Assembly (NCBI RefSeq): GCF_000012945.1
Contig: NC_007510.1
Coordinates: 1,426,001-1,490,000 of the forward strand
Direction: 5' to 3'
DNA length: 64,000 nucleotides
DNA from: Burkholderia lata
Lineage (GTDB): Bacteria; Pseudomonadota; Gammaproteobacteria; Burkholderiales; Burkholderiaceae
Numbering within the stretch: position 1 is the stretch's first letter; every line of letters starts with the position of its first letter. Both the position numbers and the translations under genes were made by a program. Under the pieces are notes generated by a model, which saw nothing but the letters and a program-made list of their open reading frames with translations, was not told where the DNA came from and made no database searches. Below are positions 45,870 to 54,800 of the stretch, one piece after another.

Positions 45870-46742
45870 CTAGGCCGCCTGCGCCGCCGCTTCGATCAGC
45901 TGCGCGAGCATCTGCGCCGGCTCCGACATCGTGCGCCGCGCGCGATGCACGAGCCCGATGTCGCGGTGGAACGTGTGATGCCCGAGGTCGATCGCGCGCA
46001 CGCTGGCCGGCCAGCGGCGATACACGGCGGTCTGCGGGACGATCGCGACGCCGACGCCGTTCTCGACCAGCTTGACGATCGCGTCGAGCTCGTCGAGTTC
46101 GCAGGTGTCGCGCACCGCGATGTGCATCTTCCTCAGAAAACGATCGACCTGGCGGCCGCCGAACGACGCGCGGTCGTAGCGCACGAACGGCTCGCTCGCG
46201 AGCAGGTCGGCCCAGTCCTTGCCTTTCACGCTGCGCGGCACGATCAGCCGGAACGGTTCCTGCACCAGCGTCGTCCAGTGCAGGTCGCTCTGCAGCGAAA
46301 ACGGCGGCCGGATGATCGCGGCCATGTCGATCTCGCCCGCATCCACCCGGTTGACCAGTTCGATCGACAGCCCCGGAATCACGCGCGTGCGGCACGCGGG
46401 ATGCCGGCGATGGAAATCGGCGAGTGCGGCCGGCAGCAGCGCGCTCTGTACCGATGCGATCGCGCCGATCGTCACACGCGCGGTGGCCGGCGAACCGGGC
46501 GCGGTCGAGCTCAGGTTCTCGTACAGGCCGATCAGCGCCTGCGCTTGGTCGAGCACGTGATGACCCATCTCGTTGAGCCGGGCCGACCGGCCTTGCCGGT
46601 CGAACAGCGCGAAGCCGAGCTCGGCTTCGAGGCGCTGCATCTGCGCGCTCACGGCCGCCTGCGTGAGCCCGATACGGTTGCCGGCCGCGGCGAACGTGCC
46701 TTCCCGGGCGACGGCGACGAGGGTTTTCAGTTCGCGGATCAT
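45870..46742 (-). CDS. LysR-type transcriptional regulator
   Basis: LysR protein of 290 residues with the usual helix-turn-helix (LVAVAREGTFAAAGNRIGLTQ, VSAQMQRLEAELGFALFDR) and an effector domain with IGAIASVQSALLPAALADFH. It diverges from the VOC-protein gene at 46855. An inverted repeat, CATTCA/TGAATG, overlaps its start codon (46740-46764), which suggests autoregulation. Inducer unknown. Confidence 0.9.
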   Translation of the reverse strand: MIRELKTLVAVAREGTFAAAGNRIGLTQAAVSAQMQRLEAELGFALFDRQGRSARLNEMGHHVLDQAQALIGLYENLSSTAPGSPATARVTIGAIASVQSALLPAALADFHRRHPACRTRVIPGLSIELVNRVDAGEIDMAAIIRPPFSLQSDLHWTTLVQEPFRLIVPRSVKGKDWADLLASEPFVRYDRASFGGRQVDRFLRKMHIAVRDTCELDELDAIVKLVENGVGVAIVPQTAVYRRWPASVRAIDLGHHTFHRDIGLVHRARRTMSEPAQMLAQLIEAAAQAA

Positions 46743-46764
46743 TCATCAATTCCGTTTGTGAATG
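46740..46764. promoter_or_regulatory. inverted repeat overlapping the LysR start
   Basis: CATTCA at 46740-46745 and TGAATG at 46759-46764 are perfect inverted copies 13 bases apart. The left arm includes the LysR start codon. An AT-rich tract (CTATATATTG) follows at 46771-46780. It fits LysR autoregulation and control of the divergent VOC gene. Confidence 0.4.
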
Positions 46765-46854
46765 ACGCAACTATATATTGATTTAATTTCTGCTTGACCT
46801 TGACTACCATGGTGCCGTCCTCGCGCCACGCGAGCGTTCCATCACGAGGCCACC

Positions 46855-47280
46855 ATGAGTCTTTCCCCGTTTCACCTGGCGATCCCCGTCTACGACCTGC
46901 CGGCCGCGCGCGATTTCTACGGCCGTGTGTTCGGGCTGGCAGAGGGGCGCTCGAGCGCGCAGTGGGTCGACTTCGACTTCTACGGGCATCAGCTCGTGAT
47001 CCACGAGCATCCGAAGACTGCGTCGCAGGAAGGCGCGCATACGAACGCGGTGGACGGTCACGACGTGCCGGTGCCGCATTTCGGGATCGTGCTCGACTGG
47101 CCGAGCTGGGAAGCGCTGGCCGAGCGGCTGAAGTCGTTCGGCGTGACTTTCGTGATCGAGCCGTATGTGCGGTTCCAGGGGCAGGTCGGCGAACAGGCGA
47201 CGATGTTCCTGTTCGACCCGTGCGGCAATGCGCTCGAATTCAAGGCGTTCCGCGATATCGGCCAGTTGTTCGCGAAGTGA
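46855..47280 (+). CDS. VOC-family (glyoxalase/dioxygenase-like) protein
   Basis: A 141-residue protein with paired beta-alpha-beta-beta-beta units. The first metal His is in [18 protein letters not shown], a second His is in [12 protein letters not shown], and the Glu is in [12 protein letters not shown], the typical VOC metal triad. The family includes glyoxalase I, extradiol dioxygenases and resistance proteins. The gene is divergent from a LysR regulator and precedes a flavin reductase-like gene. The reaction cannot be named. Confidence 0.85.
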   Translation: MSLSPFHLAIPVYDLPAARDFYGRVFGLAEGRSSAQWVDFDFYGHQLVIHEHPKTASQEGAHTNAVDGHDVPVPHFGIVLDWPSWEALAERLKSFGVTFVIEPYVRFQGQVGEQATMFLFDPCGNALEFKAFRDIGQLFAK

Positions 47281-47284
47281 CCGG

Positions 47285-47301
47285 CGGCGCCGTCAGCGCC
47301 G
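47285..47301 (+). terminator. short hairpin after the VOC gene
   Basis: CGGCGC at 47285-47290 pairs with GCGCCG at 47296-47301 around five bases, five bases after the stop codon, followed by ATTGAAATT. The stem is short and the U tract poor, so this is a weak candidate. Confidence 0.3.
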
Positions 47302-47412
47302 ATTGAAATTGGGTGCGAGAATGCGGCCTTCGGCCCGGCTGCGCGCAGGCGCACCGGCCGGCGCCGCGTCGCACGGCATCCGTCCGTGCGTGCCGTTCTC
47401 CAAGGAACCCGT

Positions 47413-47997
47413 ATGGACAGTCACATCGCTCCGGTGGAGCTGAAGAAAGCCTACCGTCTCCTCAACCACGGCCCGACGGTGCTCGTGTCGGCCCGCCACG
47501 GCGGCGTCGACAACGTGATGGCCGCCGCATGGGCGTGCGCGCTGGACTTCCTGCCGCCGAAGCTGACGGTCGTGCTCGACAAGACCGCGAAGACGCGCGA
47601 GCTCGTCGAGCGCAGCGGCACGTTCGTGATCCAGGTGCCGACGGCCGCGCAACTTCGGCTCACGCATGCGGTCGGCAACCACAGTCTCGCGGAGCGGCCC
47701 GACAAGCTGCGCGAAGCGGGCGTCACGCTGTTCGACGTCGAAGGCCACGACCTGCCGTTCGTCGCCGGTTGTTCGGGCTGGCTCGCGTGCAAGCTGATTC
47801 CGGAACCGCACAACCAGCAGACCTACGACCTGTTCATCGGCGAGGTGGTCGCGGCGTGGTCCGATACGCGCGTGTTCCGTGACGGCCACTGGTATTTCGA
47901 ATCGGCCGATCCGGCACTGCGCAGCCTCCACTACATCGCAGGCGGAAATTTCTATGCGATCGGCGAATCGCTGCACGTCGATCCGGACGCGAAGTAA
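47413..47997 (+). CDS. flavin reductase-like (FMN-binding split barrel) protein
   Basis: A 194-residue flavoprotein of the FlaRed family. Features are YRLLNHGPTVLVSARHGGV at the start, the FMN-contact segment AAWACALDFLPPKLTVVLDK, ELVERSGTFVIQVPTA and LIPEPHNQQTYDLFIGEV. Such proteins reduce free flavin for a partner monooxygenase or act directly as small reductases. AAGGAA before the ATG at 47413 supports the start. No two-component monooxygenase gene is adjacent, so the partner is unknown. Confidence 0.85.
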   Translation: MDSHIAPVELKKAYRLLNHGPTVLVSARHGGVDNVMAAAWACALDFLPPKLTVVLDKTAKTRELVERSGTFVIQVPTAAQLRLTHAVGNHSLAERPDKLREAGVTLFDVEGHDLPFVAGCSGWLACKLIPEPHNQQTYDLFIGEVVAAWSDTRVFRDGHWYFESADPALRSLHYIAGGNFYAIGESLHVDPDAK

Positions 47998-48029
47998 GCG
48001 TCGGGCGGGCTGACGGTTCCGCCGATCCG

Positions 48030-48050
48030 GGCGCGCGGCTCACGCGCGCC
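48030..48050. terminator. hairpin across the LysR stop codon
   Basis: GGCGCGC at 48030-48036 and GCGCGCC at 48044-48050 form a 7-bp stem with a 7-base loop that includes the stop codon of the leftward LysR gene. It lies between convergent genes. Terminator function is uncertain. Confidence 0.3.
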
Positions 48051-48936
48051 TGTTCAATTCCATCAGCATGGTTTCGGCGAACGCCTGCGCGACGCGCGGC
48101 AGCGTGCGGCCGCGCTTCGTGACGAGCGCGATCGGCCGCACGAACGCGGGGTCGTCGATCGGCATTGCGACCAGCTCGGGCTCGGCGCGCACCTCGCGCG
48201 CGGTCGCCGGCAGGATCGTCACGCCGAGGCCGCCGCGCACCATCGCGACCGCCGTCATCATGTAGGTCGGCTCGCACGCGATGTCGGGCGTGCAGCCGGC
48301 CGCGTCCAGCGCGGCATCGACGACGCTGCGCACGCTCGTGCCTCGCGCGGTGAGCACGAGCGGCACGGCCGCGACGTCGGCCGTGGTCACGCGGCGCTTG
48401 CGCGCGAGCGGATGATCCTTCGGGCACACGGCGACGAGCCGGTCGGCGCCCGCATACAGCACCTCCAGCGACGCATCGAACGTGTCGCCGCCGGTCAAGC
48501 CGAGATCGGCTTCCTCGTTGCGCACGAGCGCGGTGACGAGGCTCGCGACGCCGTCGCGGATCTCGAAGCCCGCGCGCGGCACGTCGCGCCGGAACGACTG
48601 GATCAGCTCGGGCAGCACGCTGGACGCGAAGGTCGGCAGGCACGCGAGCCGCACCGTGCCGCTCGTGCCTTCGCCGAGCGCGCGCGCGTCACGCAGCACA
48701 CGCTCCATGTCGTCGAGCGAGCGTTGCAGCAGCGGCAGCAGCTCGCGCCCGGTCTGCGTGAGCGCGACGCTGCGGCTGTTGCGGTCGAACAGGCGCGCGC
48801 CGACGATTTCCTCGAGCCGGCGGATCTGCACGGTCAGCGCCGGCTGCGACAGGTGCAGGCGCGCGGCCGCACGCGTGAAGTTGCCGGCCTGCGCGACGGT
48901 GACGAACGCGCGAATGTCGCGAAGATTCAGATCCAT
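48040..48936 (-). CDS. LysR-type regulator of the CitMHS/AtuA-like operon
   Basis: LysR protein of 298 residues. Its helix-turn-helix is FVTVAQAGNFTRAAARLHLSQ followed by LTVQIRRLEEIVGARLFDR, and the effector domain carries GTVRLACLPTFASSVLPEL. It is divergent from the citrate-type transporter gene with 97 bp between them, where the inverted words GCGAT (48954-48958) and ATCGC (48979-48983) occur. It most likely activates the transporter and the two genes behind it in response to the transported acid. Confidence 0.9.
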   Translation of the reverse strand: MDLNLRDIRAFVTVAQAGNFTRAAARLHLSQPALTVQIRRLEEIVGARLFDRNSRSVALTQTGRELLPLLQRSLDDMERVLRDARALGEGTSGTVRLACLPTFASSVLPELIQSFRRDVPRAGFEIRDGVASLVTALVRNEEADLGLTGGDTFDASLEVLYAGADRLVAVCPKDHPLARKRRVTTADVAAVPLVLTARGTSVRSVVDAALDAAGCTPDIACEPTYMMTAVAMVRGGLGVTILPATAREVRAEPELVAMPIDDPAFVRPIALVTKRGRTLPRVAQAFAETMLMELNRRA

Positions 48937-49033
48937 AACGGTTCGTGATTGCTGCGATCAAATCATTTCAATTGTGCTATCGCTGCGCCGACCTTACGCT
49001 CGTCTCCAACAAAAGACAAGGTAGGAGACACGG

Positions 49034-50332
49034 ATGCTGCCGTTACTCGGGCTTGGCACGATCGTCGTGCTGCTGGCCGCGATTCTGTCGAAGCGGATGT
49101 CGCCGCTCGTCGCGCTGATCATCGTGCCGATCGCCGCGTCGCTGATCGGCGGCTTCGGGCTGCACACGAGCAAGTTCGTCATCGACGGGCTGAAGGGGCT
49201 CGCGCCCGTCGTCGGGATGTTCGTGTTCGCGATCCTGTACTTCGGGACGATCACCGACGCCGGCACGCTCGACCCGATCATCGACCGCATCCTGCGCGCG
49301 GTCGGCACGCGGCCGACGCGCATCGTGATGGGCACGACGCTGCTCGCGCTGCTGATCCACCTCGACGGCTCGGGCGCCGTCTGCTTCCTCGTGACGATTC
49401 CGGCCGTGCTGCCGCTGTACGACCGGCTGAAGATGGACCGGCGCGTGCTGGCTGCCGCCGTGTCGATGGCCGCGGGCATCAACTTCCTGCCGTGGACGGG
49501 GCCGATGATCCGCGCGTCCGCGTCGCTGCACCTGCCGGTGTCGGCGCTGTTCAATCCGCTGATCCCGGTGCAGGCGATCGGGCTCGTGTTCGTGTTCGGC
49601 GTGGCGTACTGGCTCGGGCGGCGCGAGGAGAAGCGGCTCGGCCTGTCGCGCGACGAGGCGCCGATCCCGCTGCCGACGCGCGAGCTGACACCCGACGAGC
49701 AGGCGCTGCGCCGGCCGCACCTGTTCTGGTTCAACCTGGTGCTGACGCTCGTCGTGCTCGGCACGATGGTCGTGATGGGCGAGAAGATCCCGCCCGCGAT
49801 CATGTTCATGGTCGGGCTGTGCATCGCGCTGATGGTGAACTACCCGGACGTCGACATGCAGAGGAAGCGCATCGACGCCCATGCGCGCGCGGCGCTGATG
49901 ATGGCCGGCATCCTGCTCGCGGCCGGCGTGTTCACGGGGATCATGCAGGGCAGCGGCATGCTGAAGGCGATGGCGCAGGCGGCGGTCGGCTTCGTGCCGC
50001 CGTCGATGGCCGGCCACATTCCGGTGGTGCTCGGCTTTGCGTCGATGCCGCTCAGCATGCTGTTCGATCCCGATTCGTTCTACTTCGGCGTCCTGCCCGT
50101 GATCGCGGAAGTGGCCGGCCAGCTCGGCGTGCCGGCCGTGCAGGTCGGGCAGGCCGCGTTGCTCGGCCAGATGACGACCGGGTTCCCGGTCAGCCCGCTG
50201 ACGCCCGCGACCTTCCTCGTCGTCGGCCTGTGCGGCATCGAGCTGGCCGAGCACCAGAAATTCACATTCCCGCTGCTGTTCGGCGCCTCGATCGTGATGA
50301 CGATCGCGTGCGTCGTGCTGGGCATCTTTTGA
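49034..50332 (+). CDS. CitMHS-family citrate-type transporter
   Basis: Inner-membrane carrier of 432 residues with about 11-12 hydrophobic segments. CitMHS members import citrate, often as a metal complex, with protons. Family-like parts are VVGMFVFAILYFGTITDAG, HLDGSGAVCFLVTIPAVLPL, LPWTGPMIRASASLHL and a late MTTGFPVSPLTPATFLVVGL. It is followed 39 bases later by an AtuA-like gene and its small partner, so the substrate may be a branched or hydroxylated carboxylic acid rather than citrate itself. Control by the divergent LysR is likely. Confidence 0.88.
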   Translation: MLPLLGLGTIVVLLAAILSKRMSPLVALIIVPIAASLIGGFGLHTSKFVIDGLKGLAPVVGMFVFAILYFGTITDAGTLDPIIDRILRAVGTRPTRIVMGTTLLALLIHLDGSGAVCFLVTIPAVLPLYDRLKMDRRVLAAAVSMAAGINFLPWTGPMIRASASLHLPVSALFNPLIPVQAIGLVFVFGVAYWLGRREEKRLGLSRDEAPIPLPTRELTPDEQALRRPHLFWFNLVLTLVVLGTMVVMGEKIPPAIMFMVGLCIALMVNYPDVDMQRKRIDAHARAALMMAGILLAAGVFTGIMQGSGMLKAMAQAAVGFVPPSMAGHIPVVLGFASMPLSMLFDPDSFYFGVLPVIAEVAGQLGVPAVQVGQAALLGQMTTGFPVSPLTPATFLVVGLCGIELAEHQKFTFPLLFGASIVMTIACVVLGIF

Positions 50333-50371
50333 TCTTTCCCGGCGGTGCACCCGCCGGACGACGGTACGGAC

Positions 50372-51730
50372 ATGACAGCAAAGCAACCTGAACGGCGCGT
50401 GCGCATCGGCGCGGGCGCCGGCTACTCGGGCGACCGGATCGAGCCGGCGGTCGAACTGGCCGAACACGGGCAGCTCGACTATCTGGTGTTCGAATGCCTG
50501 GCCGAGCGCACGATCGCGATCGCGCAGCAGGCGCGGCGCAAGGACCCGGCACTCGGCTACGACCCGCTGCTCGACGCGCGGATGCACGCGGTGCTGCCGG
50601 TCGCCGCGCCGAAGGGCGTGCGCATCGTGTCGAACATGGGCGCGGCGAATCCGCGCGCGGCCGCACGGCGCACCGCGCAGATCGCGCAATCGCTCGGTTT
50701 CGCACAGCTGAAGGTCGCGGCGGTCGAAGGCGACGACGTGCTCGACGTGGTGCTGCGCGGCGCGTTCCGCTTCGAGGAATCGGGCGACGACGTCGCCGCG
50801 TATCGCGAGCGCATCGTGTCCGCGAATGCGTACCTCGGCGCCGCGCCGATCGTCGATGCGCTCGCGGCCGGCGCCGATGTCGTGCTGACCGGGCGCGTCG
50901 CCGATCCGTCGCTGTTCGCCGCGCCGCTGATCCACGCGTTCGGCTGGCGGATGGATGACTGGGACACGCTTGGCGCCGCGACGGTCGTCGGCCACCTGCT
51001 CGAATGCGCGGGGCAGGTGACGGGCGGCTATTTCGCGGATCCCGGCTACAAGGACGTGCCGAACCTCGCGCGGCTCGGGTTTCCGATCGGCGAAGTCGCG
51101 TCCGACGGTTCGGTCGTGATCACGAAGGTGCCGCACGCGGGCGGCCGCGTGAGCGCGGCGACCTGCAAGGAACAGCTGCTCTACGAGATTCACGACCCGG
51201 CGCGGTACTTGCAGCCCGACGTCGTCGCGGATTTCACCCGCGTGGCGGTCGTGGAGGAGGCGACCGATCGCGTGCGTGTGACGGGCGGGCGTGGCACGGC
51301 GCGGCCCGACACGCTGAAGGTGTCGGTGGCTTACGTCGACGGCTGGATCGGCGAAGGCCAGATCTCGTACGGCGGCCCGGGTGCGCTCGAACGCGCGCGC
51401 TTCGCGCTCGAGATTGTCCGCGAACGGCTGGCACTGACAGGCGTTGCCGCGACCGAGTTGCGCTTCGACCTGATCGGCGTCGATGCGCTGTACGGCGACG
51501 CAACGCCGGCCGTGCACGGCGAGCCGGCCGAGGTGCGCGTGCGGGTGGCAGGCCGTGCGGCGAGCGCCGCCGAAGCGGCGCGCATCGGCAACGAAGTCGA
51601 GACGCTCTATACGAACGGGCCGGCCGGCGGCGGCGGCGCGTTCAAGTCGACGCGCGAGGTGATCGCCGTGCAGTCGGTGCTGCTGCCGCGCGCGGCCGTG
51701 ACGCCGTCGTTTTCATTCGTGGAGGCATGA
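50372..51730 (+). CDS. AtuA/DUF1446-family protein
   Basis: A 452-residue cytoplasmic protein of the family named after AtuA of acyclic terpene utilisation. It starts VRIGAGAGYSGDRIEPAVEL, a conserved glycine-rich opening, and contains DYLVFECLAERTIAI, RIVSNMGAANPRAA, GADVVLTGRVADPSL and PHAGGRVSAATCKEQLLYEI. Members pair with a short partner, here the next gene, whose ATG overlaps this stop. The biochemical activity of the family is not established. The transporter upstream suggests a role in degrading an organic acid. Confidence 0.85.
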   Translation: MTAKQPERRVRIGAGAGYSGDRIEPAVELAEHGQLDYLVFECLAERTIAIAQQARRKDPALGYDPLLDARMHAVLPVAAPKGVRIVSNMGAANPRAAARRTAQIAQSLGFAQLKVAAVEGDDVLDVVLRGAFRFEESGDDVAAYRERIVSANAYLGAAPIVDALAAGADVVLTGRVADPSLFAAPLIHAFGWRMDDWDTLGAATVVGHLLECAGQVTGGYFADPGYKDVPNLARLGFPIGEVASDGSVVITKVPHAGGRVSAATCKEQLLYEIHDPARYLQPDVVADFTRVAVVEEATDRVRVTGGRGTARPDTLKVSVAYVDGWIGEGQISYGGPGALERARFALEIVRERLALTGVAATELRFDLIGVDALYGDATPAVHGEPAEVRVRVAGRAASAAEAARIGNEVETLYTNGPAGGGGAFKSTREVIAVQSVLLPRAAVTPSFSFVEA

Positions 51731-52041
51731 TGCAACTGCGTGAACTGGCGCATGCGCGCACCGGCGACAAGGGCAATACGCTGAACGTATCGGTGATCTG
51801 CCACGATCCGCGCCATTACGATCATCTGCGTACGCATCTCGATGCTGATGCAGTGAAGGCGTGGCTCGCGGGCATCGTGCACGGCGACGTCGTGCGTTAC
51901 GAACTGCCGGCGCTCGGCGCATTCAATTTCGTGCTGCGCGATGCGCTCGGCGGCGGCGTCACGCGCTCGCTCGCGCTCGACGCGCACGGCAAGTCGGTCA
52001 GTTCGGCGCTGCTGGCGATCGAGGTGCCGGACCCGGCATAA
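51727..52041 (+). CDS. small AtuA-partner protein (ferredoxin-like fold)
   Basis: A 104-residue protein with the opening MQLRELAHARTGDKGNTLNV and LGAFNFVLRDALGGGVTRSL. It resembles the C-terminal domain that some AtuA-type proteins carry in one chain; here it is separate. The ATG overlaps the upstream stop (ATGA), and a second ATG follows directly, so coupled translation with the AtuA-like protein is expected. Probably a subunit of the same enzyme. Function unknown. Confidence 0.8.
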   Translation: MMQLRELAHARTGDKGNTLNVSVICHDPRHYDHLRTHLDADAVKAWLAGIVHGDVVRYELPALGAFNFVLRDALGGGVTRSLALDAHGKSVSSALLAIEVPDPA

Positions 52042-52071
52042 CGGATGTCACTGCCGGGGGAGCGCAAGCGC

Positions 52072-52893
52072 TTACGGAATCAGCAGTTCGCGCAGGCCGT
52101 TGGCATGCTCGATGCGTTCGCCGGCGATGTGCAGGCGCTGATCCCGGCGATAGTCGTAGACCGCACGCGACGCGGCGAGCTGGTCGAAATCGAGTTCGAC
52201 CGCATGACGCGATTCGGTATTGCCGGCTTCGAAGATCAGGTTGCCGAACGGATCGGCGGCAAGGCTGCCGCCTGCGAACACGACGTCGTGTGTGCTACCG
52301 CCGACGCGGTTGGCGACCACCGCGAACACCTGGTTCTCCATCGCCCGCGCTGTGGCCGACGTGCGGTGGACAGGGCGGTACGGCTCCATGTTGCCGTCGG
52401 TGATGAGGATCAGCTCGGCGCCGAGCGCGGCGAGCGCGCGGCCGGTTTCGGGGAATTCGTTGTCGTAGCAGATCAGCAGGCCGATCCGCACGCCGCGCCA
52501 TTCGATCGTCGCGTAACGGTCGCCGGGCAGCACGACCCCGTGCTCGCTCACCCACAGATGTGTCTTGCGATAGCGCAGCGCGATGCCGTCCGGCGTGACG
52601 AACACGGTGGTGTTGTAGAAGCGGCCGCCGTCGTTCTCGATCAGCCCGACCACGACCGCCACATCGCGTGCCCGCGCGGCCGTAATGACCGCGCCGACGC
52701 TCGGGCCGTCGAGCGGCTCGGCGCATTCGGCCAGATTCGACGGATCGAGGAAGCCGGTGAGCTGCGCCTCCGGAAACATCACGATGTCGGTGCCCGGTGC
52801 GCAGGTTGCGATCGCTTCGAGCGTGCGTTGCAGGTTGTAGTGCGTGTCGCCGTCGCGACCGGCGAGCTGGACGATATCGAGCTTCAGTTTCAT
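52072..52893 (-). CDS. carbon-nitrogen hydrolase (nitrilase superfamily)
   Basis: Amidohydrolase of 273 residues. The Glu-Lys-Cys triad is visible: Glu in FPEAQLTG near residue 42, Lys in YRKTHLWV near 110, and Cys in GLLICYDNEFPE near 145. Such enzymes hydrolyse amides, carbamoyl compounds or nitriles. The start at 52893 gives the family N-terminus; no strong ribosome site is seen. It lies downstream of the LuxR gene on the same strand, separated by 186 bases. The substrate is not predictable. Confidence 0.87.
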   Translation of the reverse strand: MKLKLDIVQLAGRDGDTHYNLQRTLEAIATCAPGTDIVMFPEAQLTGFLDPSNLAECAEPLDGPSVGAVITAARARDVAVVVGLIENDGGRFYNTTVFVTPDGIALRYRKTHLWVSEHGVVLPGDRYATIEWRGVRIGLLICYDNEFPETGRALAALGAELILITDGNMEPYRPVHRTSATARAMENQVFAVVANRVGGSTHDVVFAGGSLAADPFGNLIFEAGNTESRHAVELDFDQLAASRAVYDYRRDQRLHIAGERIEHANGLRELLIP

Positions 52894-53079
52894 GGCGATT
52901 TCGGTAGCGGGGGCCCGTCGCGCGGTGGCGCCGGAAGGGTGGGTAAGGAGGCCCCAGTATGCGCCGAAGCGGCGGATTTCCCATCCCGCCGGCGCGTTAA
53001 CCCTTCGGGGGTATTGATCTGTGACGCCGCCGGTGATGGCGCGCGCCGACACGCGTGCCCCGCGCTGCATTTCAGGTGT

Positions 53080-53871
53080 TCAGGTGCCGGTCTGCGCGTT
53101 CAGGAACAGCGAGAACAGCTCCGACTGCGAGTTGATGGCGAGCTTTCCGTAGATGTTGCGGCGATGCACCTTGACCGTTTCGGCGGATATCGCCAGCTTG
53201 TTCGCGACTTCCTTGTTCGAGCGCCCGCTCAGGATCAACCGGATCACGTCGAGTTCGCGCGCGGTGAGCGGCGTGCCGAGCCGCGCCATCGCCTGCTCGA
53301 AGCCGTCGTGTGCGCCGGGCCGGCGCGGCGGCGCATGGTCCGCGGAGGCCGGCTCGAATGCGAGCCGCTGCCGCATCAGCCCGGCCACCCACGGCCGGAT
53401 CAGGTCGAGCAGCGCCACCTGCTCGGGGCTGAAGCGCCGCTTGCTGCCGAGCGACAGGCACAGCGTGCGCGCATCGTCGAGCACGACGTTGAACTGCACC
53501 TCGTCCTCGACGACGTTGTGCGTGAAATACAGCGTGTAGTACTCGGTATCGCGGAAGCATTCGGGCGCAACGTCGGACAGCCGGAACAGGCCGCTCTTCG
53601 GTGCGTCGCGGTTCGCGATGTAGAACGGGTCGAGCTGGTACAGGCCCTGCACGTAGTCGCGGAACAGCGGGTCGGGGCCGCCGCCTTCGTACGGGCATTC
53701 GGCGAACACCTGCGGGCGGCCGTCGCCGAACGTCAGCGCGACCCAGCTGTCGACCGCGACGTATTCCTCGATCAGCCGGATCAGCGCCAGCCAGAAGCCC
53801 GGCTGATCGAGCGACTCGATGAGCCGCCCGACCGACCGGTGCCATGCGACATCCTGCAAGGTGAGGTTCAT
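53080..53871 (-). CDS. LuxR-family transcriptional regulator
   Basis: A 263-residue regulator. Residues 1-180 form an uncharacterised sensor region (WHRSVGRLIESLDQPGFW...DSWVALTFGDG), without the typical acyl-homoserine-lactone residues that I could recognise. The C-terminus is a LuxR helix-turn-helix: LTARELDVIRLILSGRSNKE followed by LAISAETVKVHRRNIYGKL. An ATG four codons earlier (53883) is an alternative start. It may control the nitrilase-family gene downstream or the divergent secreted-protein gene. Confidence 0.85.
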   Translation of the reverse strand: MNLTLQDVAWHRSVGRLIESLDQPGFWLALIRLIEEYVAVDSWVALTFGDGRPQVFAECPYEGGGPDPLFRDYVQGLYQLDPFYIANRDAPKSGLFRLSDVAPECFRDTEYYTLYFTHNVVEDEVQFNVVLDDARTLCLSLGSKRRFSPEQVALLDLIRPWVAGLMRQRLAFEPASADHAPPRRPGAHDGFEQAMARLGTPLTARELDVIRLILSGRSNKEVANKLAISAETVKVHRRNIYGKLAINSQSELFSLFLNAQTGT

Positions 53872-53976
53872 GCGTAGGTCCATGTCGGCAGGTGCGATGC
53901 GCGCTTGCGGTGCCGCGCCGTGCGTGTACGCTACGGGCTCGCGGGCCGGTTCCCGCGCGCATCGAACGGAGCCTGG

Positions 53977-54744
53977 GTGAAGAACGAGATCGTAACGCCG
54001 GCCGGCGCGAATGGCGAGGCCGTACGCCGCCGCCGGTTCGCCGCGGCTGTCGCCGTGCGTGCTGCAATGGCATGCCTGGGCGCGACGGCCGGACAGGCGG
54101 CTGCCGCCGCGCCGCCGGCGTCGTGCAACGATCAACTGACGCAGTTGATCGTGCCGGCACTGCGGCAGACCGCGATGAACCGGCGCGACATCCATGCGGA
54201 CGTGGACGAGCGTGACGGCGATGTCTACCGCATCCGGCTGTTCACGATACCGGACCACTCGGGCACGCCGAATCGCGACGCGACGATCGGCTGGGTAACG
54301 CTCGACACGCAGGCGATGCGTGCGCTCGACGTCACGCGCGATCCCGACCGTCCGGACGTACTGAAGATCGACCGGCGCGCGTTGTCGCGTTTCGTGTCGA
54401 CCTGCGTTGCACCGGCGGCACCGGCCGCGCCCGTGCGCAGCGCCGTCGATTGCGATGCGCTGAACCGCCGCGCGCAGGCGCAGGGCGATTACGTGACGGG
54501 CAGCGACGCCGGGCGTGTCGTCACCGGCAAGGGGCGCCTGCCGTTCCATTCCGCGCCGGACGACGCGTGCCGGATCGACGGGTTGTTCATCGTCGAGCAC
54601 GATCACGTCGATGCGCGCACCGACTATGGTCGTTTCACGTCGGTCATCTATCTGAATCCGCGCACGCGCGGTATTGCCGAAGGGTGGGTGCAAACTGCGC
54701 GGCTGAAGCCGGACGGCACCGGCATCGCGCCACGGCAGCCGTGA
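53977..54744 (+). CDS. hypothetical secreted protein
   Basis: A 255-residue protein I do not recognise. The GTG at 53977 with GGAG six bases upstream gives a basic N-terminus (VRRRRFAAAVAVRAAM) and a hydrophobic signal ending in AAAAAP. Two halves follow: one with NRRDIHADVDERDGDVYRI and TIPDHSGTPNRDATIGWV, and one after residue 165 with two Cys, LPFHSAPDDACRIDGLFIVE and YGRFTSVIYLN. The second half looks like a small beta-rich ligand or SH3-like domain. It is followed 56 bases later by another unknown exported protein. Confidence 0.6.
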   Translation: MKNEIVTPAGANGEAVRRRRFAAAVAVRAAMACLGATAGQAAAAAPPASCNDQLTQLIVPALRQTAMNRRDIHADVDERDGDVYRIRLFTIPDHSGTPNRDATIGWVTLDTQAMRALDVTRDPDRPDVLKIDRRALSRFVSTCVAPAAPAAPVRSAVDCDALNRRAQAQGDYVTGSDAGRVVTGKGRLPFHSAPDDACRIDGLFIVEHDHVDARTDYGRFTSVIYLNPRTRGIAEGWVQTARLKPDGTGIAPRQP

Positions 54745-54800
54745 TCGTGCGGGCCCGCCACCATTCGCTACACACCTTTTCGACCTGAACGATCCTCGTC

